Positions 27,340-38,497 of a stretch of 64,000 nt of DNA are shown here, in pieces (the first letter of the stretch is position 1; every line of letters begins with the position of its first letter). Below the pieces are notes generated by a model. That model had not been told where the DNA came from and searched no databases. It saw only the letters and a program-made list of their open reading frames with translations. Source of the stretch: an uncultured Cohaesibacter sp. (GTDB lineage Bacteria > Pseudomonadota > Alphaproteobacteria > Rhizobiales > Cohaesibacteraceae); NCBI RefSeq assembly GCF_963664735.1, contig NZ_OY761553.1:1317303-1381302 (forward strand), in the 5' to 3' direction. The position numbers and the translations under genes are program-made.

Positions 27340-28613
27340 TCGGCGGCCTCCAGCTTCGGCCTTTTGACCGGAAACATCTTGAGGAAGTCGAGCGGATCCT
27401 TGCCGCCGCGCTCGATCAGCGGGGAGAGCGGTTTGGGATCGTGATCATCATAGATATCCAGAATGCGATAATCGCTGGACCGACGCGCCGGCATGCGACC
27501 GGAAGCGCGAATGATCTGCGTTAGCTCATAGGCCGTGATCTCCTGCCCGTGATCCGCACCGGCAGAGCGGGAGATGCTTTCCTCCATCAGGGTACCGCCC
27601 AGATCATTGGCTCCGCGATCAAGCATCGCCAGGGCATGTTGCGGTCCGAGCTTGGTCCAGGAGACCTGAATATTGTCAATGAAGCCATTGAGCATGATGC
27701 GCGAGACTGCATGCATCTTGTCGATTTCATCGATGCTCGGCCCCTTGCGCACCTTGCCGGGATTCTCGGCATAGAGTGCGGTGCCGACATGCTGATAGGA
27801 AAGCGGTACGAATTCGGTAAAGCCGCCGGTGTCCTTCTGGATCGAGCGGACAAGATCGATGTGAGCGGCCCAATGTTCGGGCGCATCAATATGGCCATAC
27901 ATGATGGTGGCTGTGGTGCGGATACCCACTTCATGGGCGGTGCGGACGATCTCGACCCATTTTTCGGTTTTCAGCTTGTCCTTGGTCAGCTGTTTGCGGA
28001 TTTCGGTATCGAGAATTTCGGCGGCCGTTCCGGGCATCGTGCCCAATCCGGCGTCCTTCAATTCTTGCAGAAATTCCCTGTAGGGCTTGCGGCTCTTGGA
28101 TGCGCCATACCAGACCTCGAAAGGCGAGAAGGCATGCAGATGCATGTCGGGCAGCTCCGCCTTGATGGCGCGGCACAGCTCTTCATAATAGGAGCCGGGC
28201 AATTTCGGATGCAGCCCGCCCTGAATGCAGACCTCCGTCGCACCCCGATCCCATGCCTCATGGCAGCGCCGCACCACTTCGGCAACGGAATGCCACTGGG
28301 CATCCTCATCCTCGGCCCGCTTGGCGAAATTGCAGAATTTGCAGCCCATATAGCAGATGTTGGTGAAATTGATGTTCCGGTTCACCGTGAAGGTGACCAG
28401 ATCGCCATTGGTCTTCTGGCGCAGAAGATCGGCAGTCTTGTAGATAGCCTGCTTGTCGGCTTCTCTTTCTGCCTTGAATAGCAACACCGCCTCTTGTTGC
28501 GAAATCTCTCGCCCTTCCAGAGCCTTGTCGAGAACAGCCCCGACCGGCAAGGAAAGCCCTTTGGCAACCAGACCATCACTCGGATTCAGGATTTTTTCCA
28601 TTTCATTGCACAT
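27336..28613 (-). CDS. cofH: Fo synthase subunit 2 (radical SAM)
   Basis: The 425-residue protein has the radical SAM cluster motif CYMGCKFC (CxxxCxxC, about residues 87-94) after FTVNRNINFTNI, then TEVCIQGGLHPKLPG, MHLHAFSPFEV and GTAAEILDTEIRKQL. These mark CofH, which joins a tyrosine-derived radical to 5-amino-6-ribitylaminouracil. AAGGAG lies 8 nt before the ATG. It starts 4 nt after the cofG stop. Separate CofG and CofH, not fused FbiC, are used here. Confidence 0.94.
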   Translation of the reverse strand: MCNEMEKILNPSDGLVAKGLSLPVGAVLDKALEGREISQQEAVLLFKAEREADKQAIYKTADLLRQKTNGDLVTFTVNRNINFTNICYMGCKFCNFAKRAEDEDAQWHSVAEVVRRCHEAWDRGATEVCIQGGLHPKLPGSYYEELCRAIKAELPDMHLHAFSPFEVWYGASKSRKPYREFLQELKDAGLGTMPGTAAEILDTEIRKQLTKDKLKTEKWVEIVRTAHEVGIRTTATIMYGHIDAPEHWAAHIDLVRSIQKDTGGFTEFVPLSYQHVGTALYAENPGKVRKGPSIDEIDKMHAVSRIMLNGFIDNIQVSWTKLGPQHALAMLDRGANDLGGTLMEESISRSAGADHGQEITAYELTQIIRASGRMPARRSSDYRILDIYDDHDPKPLSPLIERGGKDPLDFLKMFPVKRPKLEAAE

Positions 28614-28617
28614 GTTC

Positions 28618-29817
28618 TCATTCTCCTTGCGTCAGATGGCGCTGCTCGCGCGCAAGTCCGTTGCCTGCGGCCATGGCGGCAATGCGGTCTTGCAATTTGG
28701 GACTTAGATAATCACTGCCCTGTTGCAGATAGGCGGGATAGATCGGCAGGCGCTCCCTGAGCGCGAAACCGGATGTCTTGCAGCTCTCTGCCAGCGCCTC
28801 GATCTGCGGCCAGGCATGCTGGGGGTTGATGAAATCTATGGTCACCGGCGATATCCCGCCCCAGTCATTGATGCCCGCATCAAGATAGGCGATATGGCGG
28901 GCACTGAGATTGGGCGGTGCCTGAAGGCTGATGTCGGGCGATAAGATGATCCGGGCTGCAGCAATGGTTCTGAGCATATCCTCAAGGCTCGGCTCGGGAT
29001 GGCTGGCCATGGCGATATCCGGCTTGGTCTGGAAATTCTGGATGATGACTTCCTGAATGTGACCGTGGCGGGCGTGGCTGTCATTGATGGCGTGAAGAGC
29101 CTCGATGCGCTCGGCCCATGTTTCGCCAATGCCGATCAGCAGACCGGTGGTAAAGGGCACCTTGCGCTGCCCTGCCCGCTCCAGCGTGCGCAGCCTTTGC
29201 AGCGGCACCTTGTCCGGACAGGCATGATGCGCCCCGCCCTTGCCGGTGAGGCGTCGGGAGGTGGTTTCCAGCATCATGCCCATGGAAACGGAAACCGGAC
29301 GCAGTTTTGCCAGCTCTTCATCGCTGAGTGTCCCCGCATTGACATGGGGCAGCATGGATGTCTCGGCCAGCACCAGTACGCACATGGCGGCGAGATAATC
29401 GGTCATGCTGTCATAACCGAGCAATGACAGCGCCTTGCGGGCCTTTTCATAGCGCAGCTCGGGTTTTTCGCCGAGACTGAAGAGCAGTTCCTTGCAGCCC
29501 TTTGCCTCGCCCTTGCGGGCGGTAGCCAGCACCTGATCGGGGGACATGATATTGGCATCTGGATGATCGGGATGTTTGACAAAGGTGCAATAGGCGCAGG
29601 TGTCACGGCACATATTTGTCAGTGGCACGAAAGCCTTGCGCGAATAGGTCACCGTGCGGCCCCAATGGCCATCACGAATATCCGCAGCACGTGCCATGAG
29701 GCTTTCCAGATCGGACTTGAGCAAATGGCGGGCTTCATCAAAAAGCTCTCGCGAGCCGGTTGGAATGCCCGAAACCATCTCTGCCGATCGATTATTGAGT
29801 TCACTCTGTATCAGCAT
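28618..29817 (-). CDS. cofG: Fo synthase subunit 1 (radical SAM)
   Basis: The 399-residue reading uses the ATG at 29817. A 63-residue longer frame lacks conservation. The radical SAM motif CRDTCAYC (CxxxCxxC, about residue 72) follows YSRKAFVPLTNM. ELLFSLGEKPE, GLLIGIGETWAERIEAL, and DWGGISPVTIDFINPQ are typical CofG blocks. It closes the deazaflavin ring to Fo. The gene opens the coupled cofG-H-D-C-E-fno run, 242 nt after the ABC binding-protein gene. I see no clear promoter in that gap. Confidence 0.93.
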   Translation of the reverse strand: MLIQSELNNRSAEMVSGIPTGSRELFDEARHLLKSDLESLMARAADIRDGHWGRTVTYSRKAFVPLTNMCRDTCAYCTFVKHPDHPDANIMSPDQVLATARKGEAKGCKELLFSLGEKPELRYEKARKALSLLGYDSMTDYLAAMCVLVLAETSMLPHVNAGTLSDEELAKLRPVSVSMGMMLETTSRRLTGKGGAHHACPDKVPLQRLRTLERAGQRKVPFTTGLLIGIGETWAERIEALHAINDSHARHGHIQEVIIQNFQTKPDIAMASHPEPSLEDMLRTIAAARIILSPDISLQAPPNLSARHIAYLDAGINDWGGISPVTIDFINPQHAWPQIEALAESCKTSGFALRERLPIYPAYLQQGSDYLSPKLQDRIAAMAAGNGLAREQRHLTQGE

Positions 29818-30059
29818 GAATTTGCCTGTGCCTTCACATTGTCTTGTCTGAATTCCGCCGCCAGCCAGCCCCGCCCTGCCCGATGACACCTCGATTTCGA
29901 GACAAGGAGGGCCTGTTCGCGCAAATGGCATTTGCGCGGCGACTGAATTTCCGTGTTGTTCGATTGCTTTGGGGACTGCACTGCCGGTCTGTCCGGCAGG
30001 CCGCAATCTTGCCTGCAGCCAGCAGAAGCCCGGCTGCAGGAAATGTCAGCGACCGGCTG

Positions 30060-31062
30060 TTATTTCAGAGCCAGATCGGTGATCTTGTGGGTCCATGCGC
30101 CTTCCGGTGCTGCGGAGATAACCGGAGCAGAGCCGCCGCTCATCAGCGTCTTGACGGTGCGCTCATAGTCGGCCGGATCAAGTGCGCCGTTGGAGCCTGC
30201 GGTCAGCTTGGCCACTTCGCTCATCATGCGCTTCTGGTGCTTTTCGGTCTGGGCGCCGGTTTCGTCATATTCCAGAACGATATCGGCAGCTTCATCCGGA
30301 TTGGCTTCGGCATATTTCCAGCCCTTCATGGAAGCACGAACGAAACGGACCAGCTTGTCGACTTCGGCATCGTCCGAGAGTTTCTCTTCCAGAACATAGA
30401 GGCCGTCTTCCAGTGTGGCCACGCCCTGATCTTCATATTTGAAGGTGATCAGATCGTCCGGCGAGATGCCAGCGTCGATAACCTGCCAATATTCATTATA
30501 GGTCATGGTGGAGATACAGGCCGCCTGCTTCTGCAGTAGAGGATCCACGTTGAAGCCCTGCTTGAGAACGGTGACGCCCTTGTCACCGCCTTCGGTCGGG
30601 ATACCGAGAATGCTCATCCAGCTCAGGAACGGATATTCATTACCGAAGAACCAGACGCCGAGGGTCTTGCCGGGGAAATCTTCAGGGGTCTTGACGCCGC
30701 TTTCCTTGAGGCAGGTCAGCATCATGCCCGAAGATTTGTATGGCTGAGCGATGTTGACCAGCGGCAGACCCTTTTCGCGGGCAGCAAGGGCGGAAGGCAT
30801 CCAGTCGACGACAACGTCAGCGCCACCACCGGCCAGAATCTGCGTTGGCGCGATGTCCCGGGCCGCCCGGTTTGATGGTGACGGCAAGGTCTTCTTCTTC
30901 ATAGAAGCCTTTTTCCAGTGCAACATAATAGCCGGCAAACTGGGCCTGCGTGACCCATTTGAGCTGAAGGGTAAAGTCATCTGCCGCGTGGGCTCCGGTG
31001 GCTGCAAAGATCGAGGCAGCTGCACATGCGCCAATCGCAAAATTCTTCAATGTGTCTCTCAT
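30060..31062 (-). pseudogene. NMT1/THI5-type ABC substrate-binding protein, apparent frameshift
   Basis: The protein is spread over two frames. The first runs from the ATG at 31062: signal peptide MRDTLKNFAIGACAAASIF, then LQLKWVTQAQFAGYYVALEKGFY, the NMT1 start. It changes to another frame near 30857-30862, where GGCCCGGGACATCGCG appears to hold one extra G. Removing it restores PGGPDIAPTQ followed by ILAGGGADVVVDWMPSALA and the rest to the stop at 30060. The full product would be about 333 residues and bind a pyrimidine-like ligand. It may be a real mutation or an assembly error. Confidence 0.8.
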
Positions 31063-31142
31063 CTTCTATTCCCTTTGGTGTTCCATAAAGGAGTTGGTTA
31101 AGGTGTTGCTTGTTTTTTTCTTTGGTTATTGAATGGGGTCTT

Positions 31143-31988
31143 TTAGCCCCTTTGAGATGGATGCCAGAAGGTCACCCCTTTTTCGATTGCGGCGACCGCC
31201 CCGTAAAACAGGGAACCGGCAATGGCCGCAACCGTAATTTCCGCCCAGACCATATCGAGCCCGAGCTTGCCCACCTCGGTAGAGATGCGGAAGCCCATGC
31301 CGACAATTGGCGAGCCGAAAAATTCCGCCACAATGGCCCCGATCAGCGCCGAGGTGGTGGAGATTTTCAGGCCATTGAAAATGAATGGCATCGCCGCAGG
31401 CAGTCGCAATTTCAACAATGTATCCGAATAGCTGGCGGCATAGGTTTTCATCAGGTCCCGCTGCATATGGTCGGTATCGGACAGGCCCTGCACGCAATTG
31501 ACCAGCATGGGGAAGAAGACCATGACGACGACCACGGCAGCCTTTGACTGCCAGTCGAAGCCGAACCACATCACAAGGATTGGTGCGATGCCGACAATCG
31601 GCAAGGCGGCAACGAAGTTGCCGACCGGCAGCAGGCCCATTTGCAAAAATGGCACCCGATCGATCAGGATCGCGGTCAGGAAGGCCGCCCCGCACCCCAT
31701 GACATAGCCGGTCAGTGCCCCCTTGACGAAGGTCTGGAAGAAATCGAGCCAGAGGATATCCGTCGAGGCGGCAAAGCGGGTGGCGATCGCCGAAGGCGGC
31801 GGCAGGATCACGCCCGGTATTTCAAGCCCCCGAGCCAGCAATTCCCATGCGGCGATGATGGTTGCACCGAAAATGAAGGGCACCAGAAAGCGCACCAGAA
31901 GCGTGTCATGCGCGCTCGAGCGGGAAAGCCTGACATTGACCCAGGAGGCCAGAATCCAGATGACGAAAGCTGACAGAACCAAGATCAT
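31143..31988 (-). CDS. ABC transporter permease (NMT1/taurine-type), second
   Basis: Start at 31988 overlaps the upstream permease stop by 4 nt (ATGA). The 281-residue protein has about six hydrophobic spans, ILPPPSAIATRF near the N-terminus and the EAA-type loop DLMKTYAASYSDTLLKLRLPAAMPFIFNGLKIS. This fits SsuC/ThiX-like permeases. It partners with the preceding permease and the upstream ATPase for import of an organic ring compound. Confidence 0.9.
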   Translation of the reverse strand: MILVLSAFVIWILASWVNVRLSRSSAHDTLLVRFLVPFIFGATIIAAWELLARGLEIPGVILPPPSAIATRFAASTDILWLDFFQTFVKGALTGYVMGCGAAFLTAILIDRVPFLQMGLLPVGNFVAALPIVGIAPILVMWFGFDWQSKAAVVVVMVFFPMLVNCVQGLSDTDHMQRDLMKTYAASYSDTLLKLRLPAAMPFIFNGLKISTTSALIGAIVAEFFGSPIVGMGFRISTEVGKLGLDMVWAEITVAAIAGSLFYGAVAAIEKGVTFWHPSQRG

Positions 31989-32851
31989 CGCACCATCCCC
32001 ATTCTTTTCAGTACCGATTTTTCGGCCAGCCCCACCAGCGCGACCAGTCCGGCGGCCAGCAAGGCGGCGGCAAACAGCGCGGCCCACATCTGGATGGTCT
32101 GGCCATAATAGGAGCCGGTCAGCAGGCGCGCACCCAAGCCACGGATCGCACCGGTTGGCAATTCGCCAACGATGGTGCCGACCAGCGAGGCGGCAATACC
32201 CACCTTCATCGAGGTGAAGAGATAGGGCACTGAGGATGGCAGGCGCAGCTTGTAGAAGGCATCGCTTCTGGAGGCATTATAGGTCTTCAACAGATCCATC
32301 TGCATGTGATCGGGCGCTCGCAGGCCCTTGACCATGCCGACCAACACGGGGAAGAAACTGAGATAGGCCGAGATGATCGCCTTGGGGATCAGCCCCTGAA
32401 TGCCGACAGAATTGAGCACCACGATGATCATCGGCGCGATGGCCAGAATGGGCACGGTCTGGGAGGCGATGGCCCACGGCATGACGCTCATGTCCATGGC
32501 GCGAATATAGATGATGCCGACAGACAGCACGATGCCCAGCAGCGTGCCGACCACGAAGCCCAAAAGGGTCGCTTCCAGCGTGATCCAGCCATGGAAGACC
32601 AGCGAACGCTTGGAGGTGATCTTCTTGCCAATGGTGGTATCCCAAAGCTCGGCGGCCACCTGATGGGGCGCTGGCAAAACTGGGCGTTCCTGCGTCCATG
32701 TATCCTTGACCAGTTCGGAAAAGGACAGCTCGACCTTGGCGCGGGCGGCCTGATCATAGGCCCATTTGGCATTCATTTTCACGGCCGCGCCATACCAGAG
32801 CGCAACAATGACCAGAACGACCGTGCAAATGGCAAATAGCTTACGCATCAT
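31985..32851 (-). CDS. ABC transporter permease (NMT1/taurine-type), first
   Basis: Two adjacent ATG codons (32851, 32848) overlap the end of the ATPase gene by 11 or 8 nt, so either start is possible. The 288-residue protein has an N-terminal span, a periplasmic segment (ERPVLPAPHQVAAELWDTT), then several spans and the EAA loop DLLKTYNASRSDAFYKLRLPSSVPYLFTSMKVG. It is the partner of the next permease. Confidence 0.9.
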   Translation of the reverse strand: MMRKLFAICTVVLVIVALWYGAAVKMNAKWAYDQAARAKVELSFSELVKDTWTQERPVLPAPHQVAAELWDTTIGKKITSKRSLVFHGWITLEATLLGFVVGTLLGIVLSVGIIYIRAMDMSVMPWAIASQTVPILAIAPMIIVVLNSVGIQGLIPKAIISAYLSFFPVLVGMVKGLRAPDHMQMDLLKTYNASRSDAFYKLRLPSSVPYLFTSMKVGIAASLVGTIVGELPTGAIRGLGARLLTGSYYGQTIQMWAALFAAALLAAGLVALVGLAEKSVLKRMGMVR

Positions 32852-33641
32852 CCGCTCCGTCACCATGTCCGGCGCGCAGACCCTCACGCACACGATGCGC
32901 GATATCGATAAATTCCTGACTGTCGCGGATGGAAAGCGGTCGCTCCTTGGGCAATGTGCTTTCGATCACGTCGGTGATGCGGCCCGGTCTCGGGCTCATG
33001 ACGACAATCTTGGTGGAGAGATAGACCGCCTCGGGGATCGAGTGGGTCACGAAGCCGATGGTCTTGCCGGTGCTTGACCAGAGATGCAGCAGCTGCTCGT
33101 TGAGATGATCGCGGACGATTTCGTCCAGCGCTCCAAAGGGTTCGTCCATCAAGAGGATATCGGCATCAAAAGACAGCGCCCGCGCGATGGAAGCGCGTTG
33201 CTGCATGCCGCCGGACAATTGCCATGGAAACTTGTTGCCGAAGCCTTCCAGATCGACCAGCTTGAGTACCTTCTCGACGCGGGCATTCTGCTCGGCCTTG
33301 GTAAAACCCATAATTTCGAGCGGCAGCTTGATATTGCGGGCGATGGTGCGCCATGGATAAAGCCCGGCGGCCTGAAAGACATATCCATAGGCCCGGTCCT
33401 TTCGCGCCAGTTCGGGTGTTGTGCCATTGACCATCAATTCGCCCGAGGTCGGGTTTTCCAGTGCTGCGATGGCTCTGAGGAAAGTTGTCTTGCCGCAACC
33501 GGACGGACCAATGAAGCTGACAAAGTCGCCCTTGTCGATCTGAAGATTGACATCCTTGAGCGCATGGACCGGCCCATCGTTGGTCTGAAAGGTCAGACAG
33601 AGGTCCTTGGCAGAGACCACATGGAAGTCGGAGTGCATCAT
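32841..33641 (-). CDS. ABC transporter ATPase (SsuB/ThiZ-type)
   Basis: The 266-residue ATPase has Walker A GPSGCGKTTFLRAIA (about residues 44-58), YVFQAAGLYPWRTIARNI, signature LSGGMQQRASIARAL, Walker B ILLMDEPFGALDEIVR and switch His in GFVTHSIPEAVYL. The PW-R-T block and GALDE are typical of nitrate/sulfonate/pyrimidine importers. It follows the dihydropyrimidinase gene by 93 nt and overlaps the first permease. Confidence 0.93.
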   Translation of the reverse strand: MMHSDFHVVSAKDLCLTFQTNDGPVHALKDVNLQIDKGDFVSFIGPSGCGKTTFLRAIAALENPTSGELMVNGTTPELARKDRAYGYVFQAAGLYPWRTIARNIKLPLEIMGFTKAEQNARVEKVLKLVDLEGFGNKFPWQLSGGMQQRASIARALSFDADILLMDEPFGALDEIVRDHLNEQLLHLWSSTGKTIGFVTHSIPEAVYLSTKIVVMSPRPGRITDVIESTLPKERPLSIRDSQEFIDIAHRVREGLRAGHGDGADDA

Positions 33642-33734
33642 CGTTGCTTGTTCCCGTTCGGATTATGCCTGTTTAAATAAGCTTGCCCTGCGGATGCATA
33701 TCGCACCCGCAAGGATTTGTTCACCGGCTCGCAT

Positions 33735-35189
33735 TCAGACGCCGCTTGGCGGAATGCCTGCGCGCACGATCGGGCGTGGCGAGACCAGTTCCTTCCATGT
33801 TGACAGCGCCTTGTTGACCGCCCCGTAAGGCTGGCGGGCAACAAATTTGCCGTGGCCCTCTTCGGTTTTCAGCGTGCTTTCCTCGACCACGACCTTGCCG
33901 CGGGAGAGCGTGAAGCGCGGCAGGCCGGTCACTTCCTTGCCCTCGAAGACGCTGTAATCGATGGTCGATACCTGAGTTGCGGCGGAAATGGTCTTCTTCA
34001 GCTTGGGATCCCAAACCACGATGTCGGCATCAGCCCCGACAAGGATCGCGCCCTTTTTCGGATACATGTTGAGGATCTTGGCGATATTGGTTGAGGTGAC
34101 GGCGACAAATTCATTCATCGTTAGACGACCGGTGCCGACACCATAGGTCCAGAGCATCGGCATGCGATCTTCAAGGCCGCCGGTGCCGTTCGGGATCTTG
34201 GTGAAATCGCCAACGCCATAGCGTTTCTGCTCGGTGGTGAAGGCGCAATGGTCGGTCGCAACGCAGGAAAGCGAACCGGCCTGAAGCCCGGCCCACAGGC
34301 TGTCCTGATGCATCTTGTTGCGGAAGGGCGGGCTCATGACGCGGCGTGCGGCGTGATCCCAGTCCTTGTCGAAATATTCGCTCTCATCAAGGGTCAGATG
34401 CTGGATCAGTGGCTCACCATAAACCCGGATGCCCTTCTGGCGGGCGCGGCGGATGGCTTCATGGCTCTGCTCGCAGGACGTATGGACGACATAGAGCGGC
34501 ACACCAGCCATATCGGCCAGCATGATGGCGCGGTTGGTGGCCTCGCCCTCCACTTCCGGCGGACGGGAATAGGCATGGGCTTCAGGGCCAGTGTTACCCT
34601 GATCGAGCAGCTTTGCCGACATGGACGCCACGACATCACCATTCTCGGCATGGACCAGCGGCATCGCCCCCAGCTCGGCGCAGCGCTGGAAGGAGGCGAA
34701 CAGCTCGTCGTCATTGACCATCAGCGAGCCTTTATAAGCAAGGAAATGCTTGAAGGTGTTGATACCCTTCTCGCGCACCACGGTTTCCATTTCATTGAAG
34801 ACCTGCTCGCCCCACCAGGTGATCGCCATATGGAAGGAATAGTCGCAGGTGGCCATCGTTGACTTGTTGTCCCAGCGCATCAGGGCATCCATCAGGCTCT
34901 GGCCGGGATCGGGCAGGCAGAAGTCAACCACCATGGTGGTGCCTCCGGAAACGGCAGCCCGGGTGCCCGAGGAAAAGTCATCTGCCGAATAAGTGCCCAT
35001 GAATGGCATTTCCAGATGCACATGCGGGTCGATGCCACCCGGCATGACATAACATCCCGTGGCATCCAGAATTTCATCACCGGAAAGATTTGAACCGATT
35101 TCGGTAATGATACCATCCTCGATTTTCACATCGGCTTCATAAGTCAGATCGGCGGTGACAATGGTGCCGCCCTTAATCACTTTGCTCAT
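33735..35189 (-). CDS. hydA: Dihydropyrimidinase/hydantoinase
   Basis: Start at 35189 follows AAGAGGAAA. The 484-residue amidohydrolase has metal ligands GGIDPHVHLEMPF (about residues 52-64), the carboxylated lysine in HFLAYKGSLMV, PLVHAENGDVV, VVHTSCEQSHEA and CVATDHCAFTTEQK. It opens 5,6-dihydrouracil or dihydrothymine to N-carbamoyl-beta-amino acids, or acts on hydantoins. With the amidohydrolase and MmsA genes it fits reductive pyrimidine breakdown. Confidence 0.93.
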   Translation of the reverse strand: MSKVIKGGTIVTADLTYEADVKIEDGIITEIGSNLSGDEILDATGCYVMPGGIDPHVHLEMPFMGTYSADDFSSGTRAAVSGGTTMVVDFCLPDPGQSLMDALMRWDNKSTMATCDYSFHMAITWWGEQVFNEMETVVREKGINTFKHFLAYKGSLMVNDDELFASFQRCAELGAMPLVHAENGDVVASMSAKLLDQGNTGPEAHAYSRPPEVEGEATNRAIMLADMAGVPLYVVHTSCEQSHEAIRRARQKGIRVYGEPLIQHLTLDESEYFDKDWDHAARRVMSPPFRNKMHQDSLWAGLQAGSLSCVATDHCAFTTEQKRYGVGDFTKIPNGTGGLEDRMPMLWTYGVGTGRLTMNEFVAVTSTNIAKILNMYPKKGAILVGADADIVVWDPKLKKTISAATQVSTIDYSVFEGKEVTGLPRFTLSRGKVVVEESTLKTEEGHGKFVARQPYGAVNKALSTWKELVSPRPIVRAGIPPSGV

Positions 35190-35248
35190 TGATTTTCCTC
35201 TTTTAGATATGCAACCCTTAGACAACCTAGTGTTGTGAGGATTGAGCT

Positions 35249-35503
35249 ATGCGCGAACCTATTAAGTACTTGTTCCTTCTGGAGCTTCGTAAAATATTTA
35301 AAGAAGCCAAAAATGCAGGCATTTCCGTTGTCGAAATTCGCGCTAGCGACTTGGCAGAGCGAGCGGGAAAGAAATACCGGATACCAGCATGCTGCAATGC
35401 GATGCGAAGCATCATGACTGATAAAGACCAAGAGATCCTTCGCCCAACAGTTCAGAAGGACAGCACCACAAATATCTACCGGTATGATCTGTCTGGTAGA
35501 TAA
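35249..35503 (+). CDS. Small uncharacterised protein inserted antisense between hydA and hyuC
   Basis: A TGAGG site lies 8 nt before the ATG. The 84-residue product is basic and partly helical (KYLFLLELRKIFKEAKNAG), then VVEIRASDLAERAG, KYRIPACCNAMRSIM and a TNIYRYDL end. The CCNAM block and the following polar turn recall small domains with a (H/Y)RxPxCCxxM motif that I have seen near nucleic-acid enzymes, but I cannot name the family. It is the only plus-strand gene in a 15-kb minus-strand run. Confidence 0.6.
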   Translation: MREPIKYLFLLELRKIFKEAKNAGISVVEIRASDLAERAGKKYRIPACCNAMRSIMTDKDQEILRPTVQKDSTTNIYRYDLSGR

Positions 35504-35514
35504 GGTCATCTTCC

Positions 35515-36756
35515 TTATTCCGAGATCTCGGCTGTTTCCAAAACCGCCTGCAAAAGCACGTCGGCCCCGGCTGTTGCCCATTCCTTGGAAATGTCTTCCG
35601 CTTCGTTATGGGAAAGCCCGTCAACGCATGGGCACATGATCATCGTGGCGGGGGCTACCTTGGCAGCCCAGCAGGCATCATGACCGGCACCAGAGACGAT
35701 ATCCATATGCGAATAGCCAAGATCAATGGCTGCATTGCGCACCCGATCAACCAGCGTCGGATCAAAGGTCACAGGATCGAACTGGCCGACCTGTTCGACC
35801 GAACAGCCAACGCCAAGTTCCTCGCAGATGACGGCGGCCTTTTCCTTGATGGCATCACGCATGCCGTTTAGCTTGTCGATATCGACGGTGCGGATGTCGA
35901 CGGTGAAAGTGACCGTACCGGGCAAAACATTGCGCGAGTTTGGCGAGAAGGTCACCTGCCCGACACCGCCGACAGCATTTGGCTGGGCGGCCATTGTCAC
36001 TTCCTGCAACATTTCGAAGATGCGGGCCATGGCAAGGCCGGCATTGACGCGCATCGCCATGGGGGTGGATCCGGTATGGGCTTCCTTGCCCGTCAGGGTA
36101 AATTCCAGCCACCAGAGACCCTGACAATGGGTAACGACGCCGATTTCCTTTTTCTCGACTTCAAGGATCGGCCCCTGCTCGATGTGATATTCGAAATAGG
36201 CGTGCATCTTGCGGGCGCCGACTTCCTCGTCGCCGACCCAGTCGATGCGCTTCAACTCGTCGCCATAGGTCTTGCCTTCCAGATCCTTGCGGCCATAGGC
36301 ATAATCAAGCGTATGGATACCGGCAAAGACGCCGGACGCCAGCATCGGCGGAGAGAAGCGGCCGCCTTCCTCATTGGCCCAGTTGACCACGACAATCGGA
36401 TGTTTGGTCTTGATATCGGCATCATTGAGCATGCGCACCAGTTCGAGCGCTGAAAGCACGCCGAGTACGCCGTCATATTTGCCGCCCGTGGGCTGGGTGT
36501 CGAGATGTGAGCCGACATAGACCGGCAGCGCATCGGGGTCGGTGCCCGGACGGGTCATGAACATGGAGCCCATCTTGTCGACCCCCATGGAAAGGCCCGC
36601 ATCCTCGCACCATGTCTGGAACAGGGCGCGCCCTTCGGCGTCTTCATCGGTCAGGGTCTGGCGATTGTTGCCACCAGCGACGCCCGGACCGATTTTCGCC
36701 ATGTCCATCAGAGACTGCCAAAGACGGTCTCCATCCACTCGCAGATTCTTTTTCAT
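35515..36756 (-). CDS. hyuC: N-carbamoyl amino-acid/beta-ureidopropionate amidohydrolase (M20)
   Basis: The 413-residue hydantoinase/carbamoylase family enzyme has zinc-ligand blocks VGSHLDTQPTGGKYDGVLGVLSALE (about residues 80-104), NWANEEGGRFSPPML, the YFEYHIEQGPILE Gln/His block, and GKEAHTGSTPM in the lid domain. It hydrolyses N-carbamoyl-beta-alanine or similar ureido acids to the amino acid, CO2 and ammonia. It is the step after hydA. The gene between them on the opposite strand interrupts the run without disrupting either frame. Confidence 0.93.
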   Translation of the reverse strand: MKKNLRVDGDRLWQSLMDMAKIGPGVAGGNNRQTLTDEDAEGRALFQTWCEDAGLSMGVDKMGSMFMTRPGTDPDALPVYVGSHLDTQPTGGKYDGVLGVLSALELVRMLNDADIKTKHPIVVVNWANEEGGRFSPPMLASGVFAGIHTLDYAYGRKDLEGKTYGDELKRIDWVGDEEVGARKMHAYFEYHIEQGPILEVEKKEIGVVTHCQGLWWLEFTLTGKEAHTGSTPMAMRVNAGLAMARIFEMLQEVTMAAQPNAVGGVGQVTFSPNSRNVLPGTVTFTVDIRTVDIDKLNGMRDAIKEKAAVICEELGVGCSVEQVGQFDPVTFDPTLVDRVRNAAIDLGYSHMDIVSGAGHDACWAAKVAPATMIMCPCVDGLSHNEAEDISKEWATAGADVLLQAVLETAEISE

Positions 36757-36884
36757 GATTTGGTTCCCCTGTCATATTAATTTTGCCCAATGGGCTATTC
36801 TGGAAGTGCGCCGCCGGTTTTCCGGTCTGTTTTCAGGCGCTTAAATATTATTGTTAAACCAGTTGCGCGGCCCCGCCGCTCTCC

Positions 36885-38375
<1,491 letters not shown>

Positions 38376-38497
38376 CACGCATCCCCTCAACTCTGTTTGA
38401 GCCTTTGTCCCTCTGGGTGCTATTTGACCGGTGCAATTTTATTTTGCGATTTTTTTGCCAAACGCCTCTTTCGTGGTAAGAACGCTTGCATCATCCG

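Noticed and set aside
30817-31062. Separate 81-residue secreted protein
   Set aside because: Its sequence is the N-terminal part of the NMT1-type binding protein and continues in another frame, so it is better explained by a frameshift.
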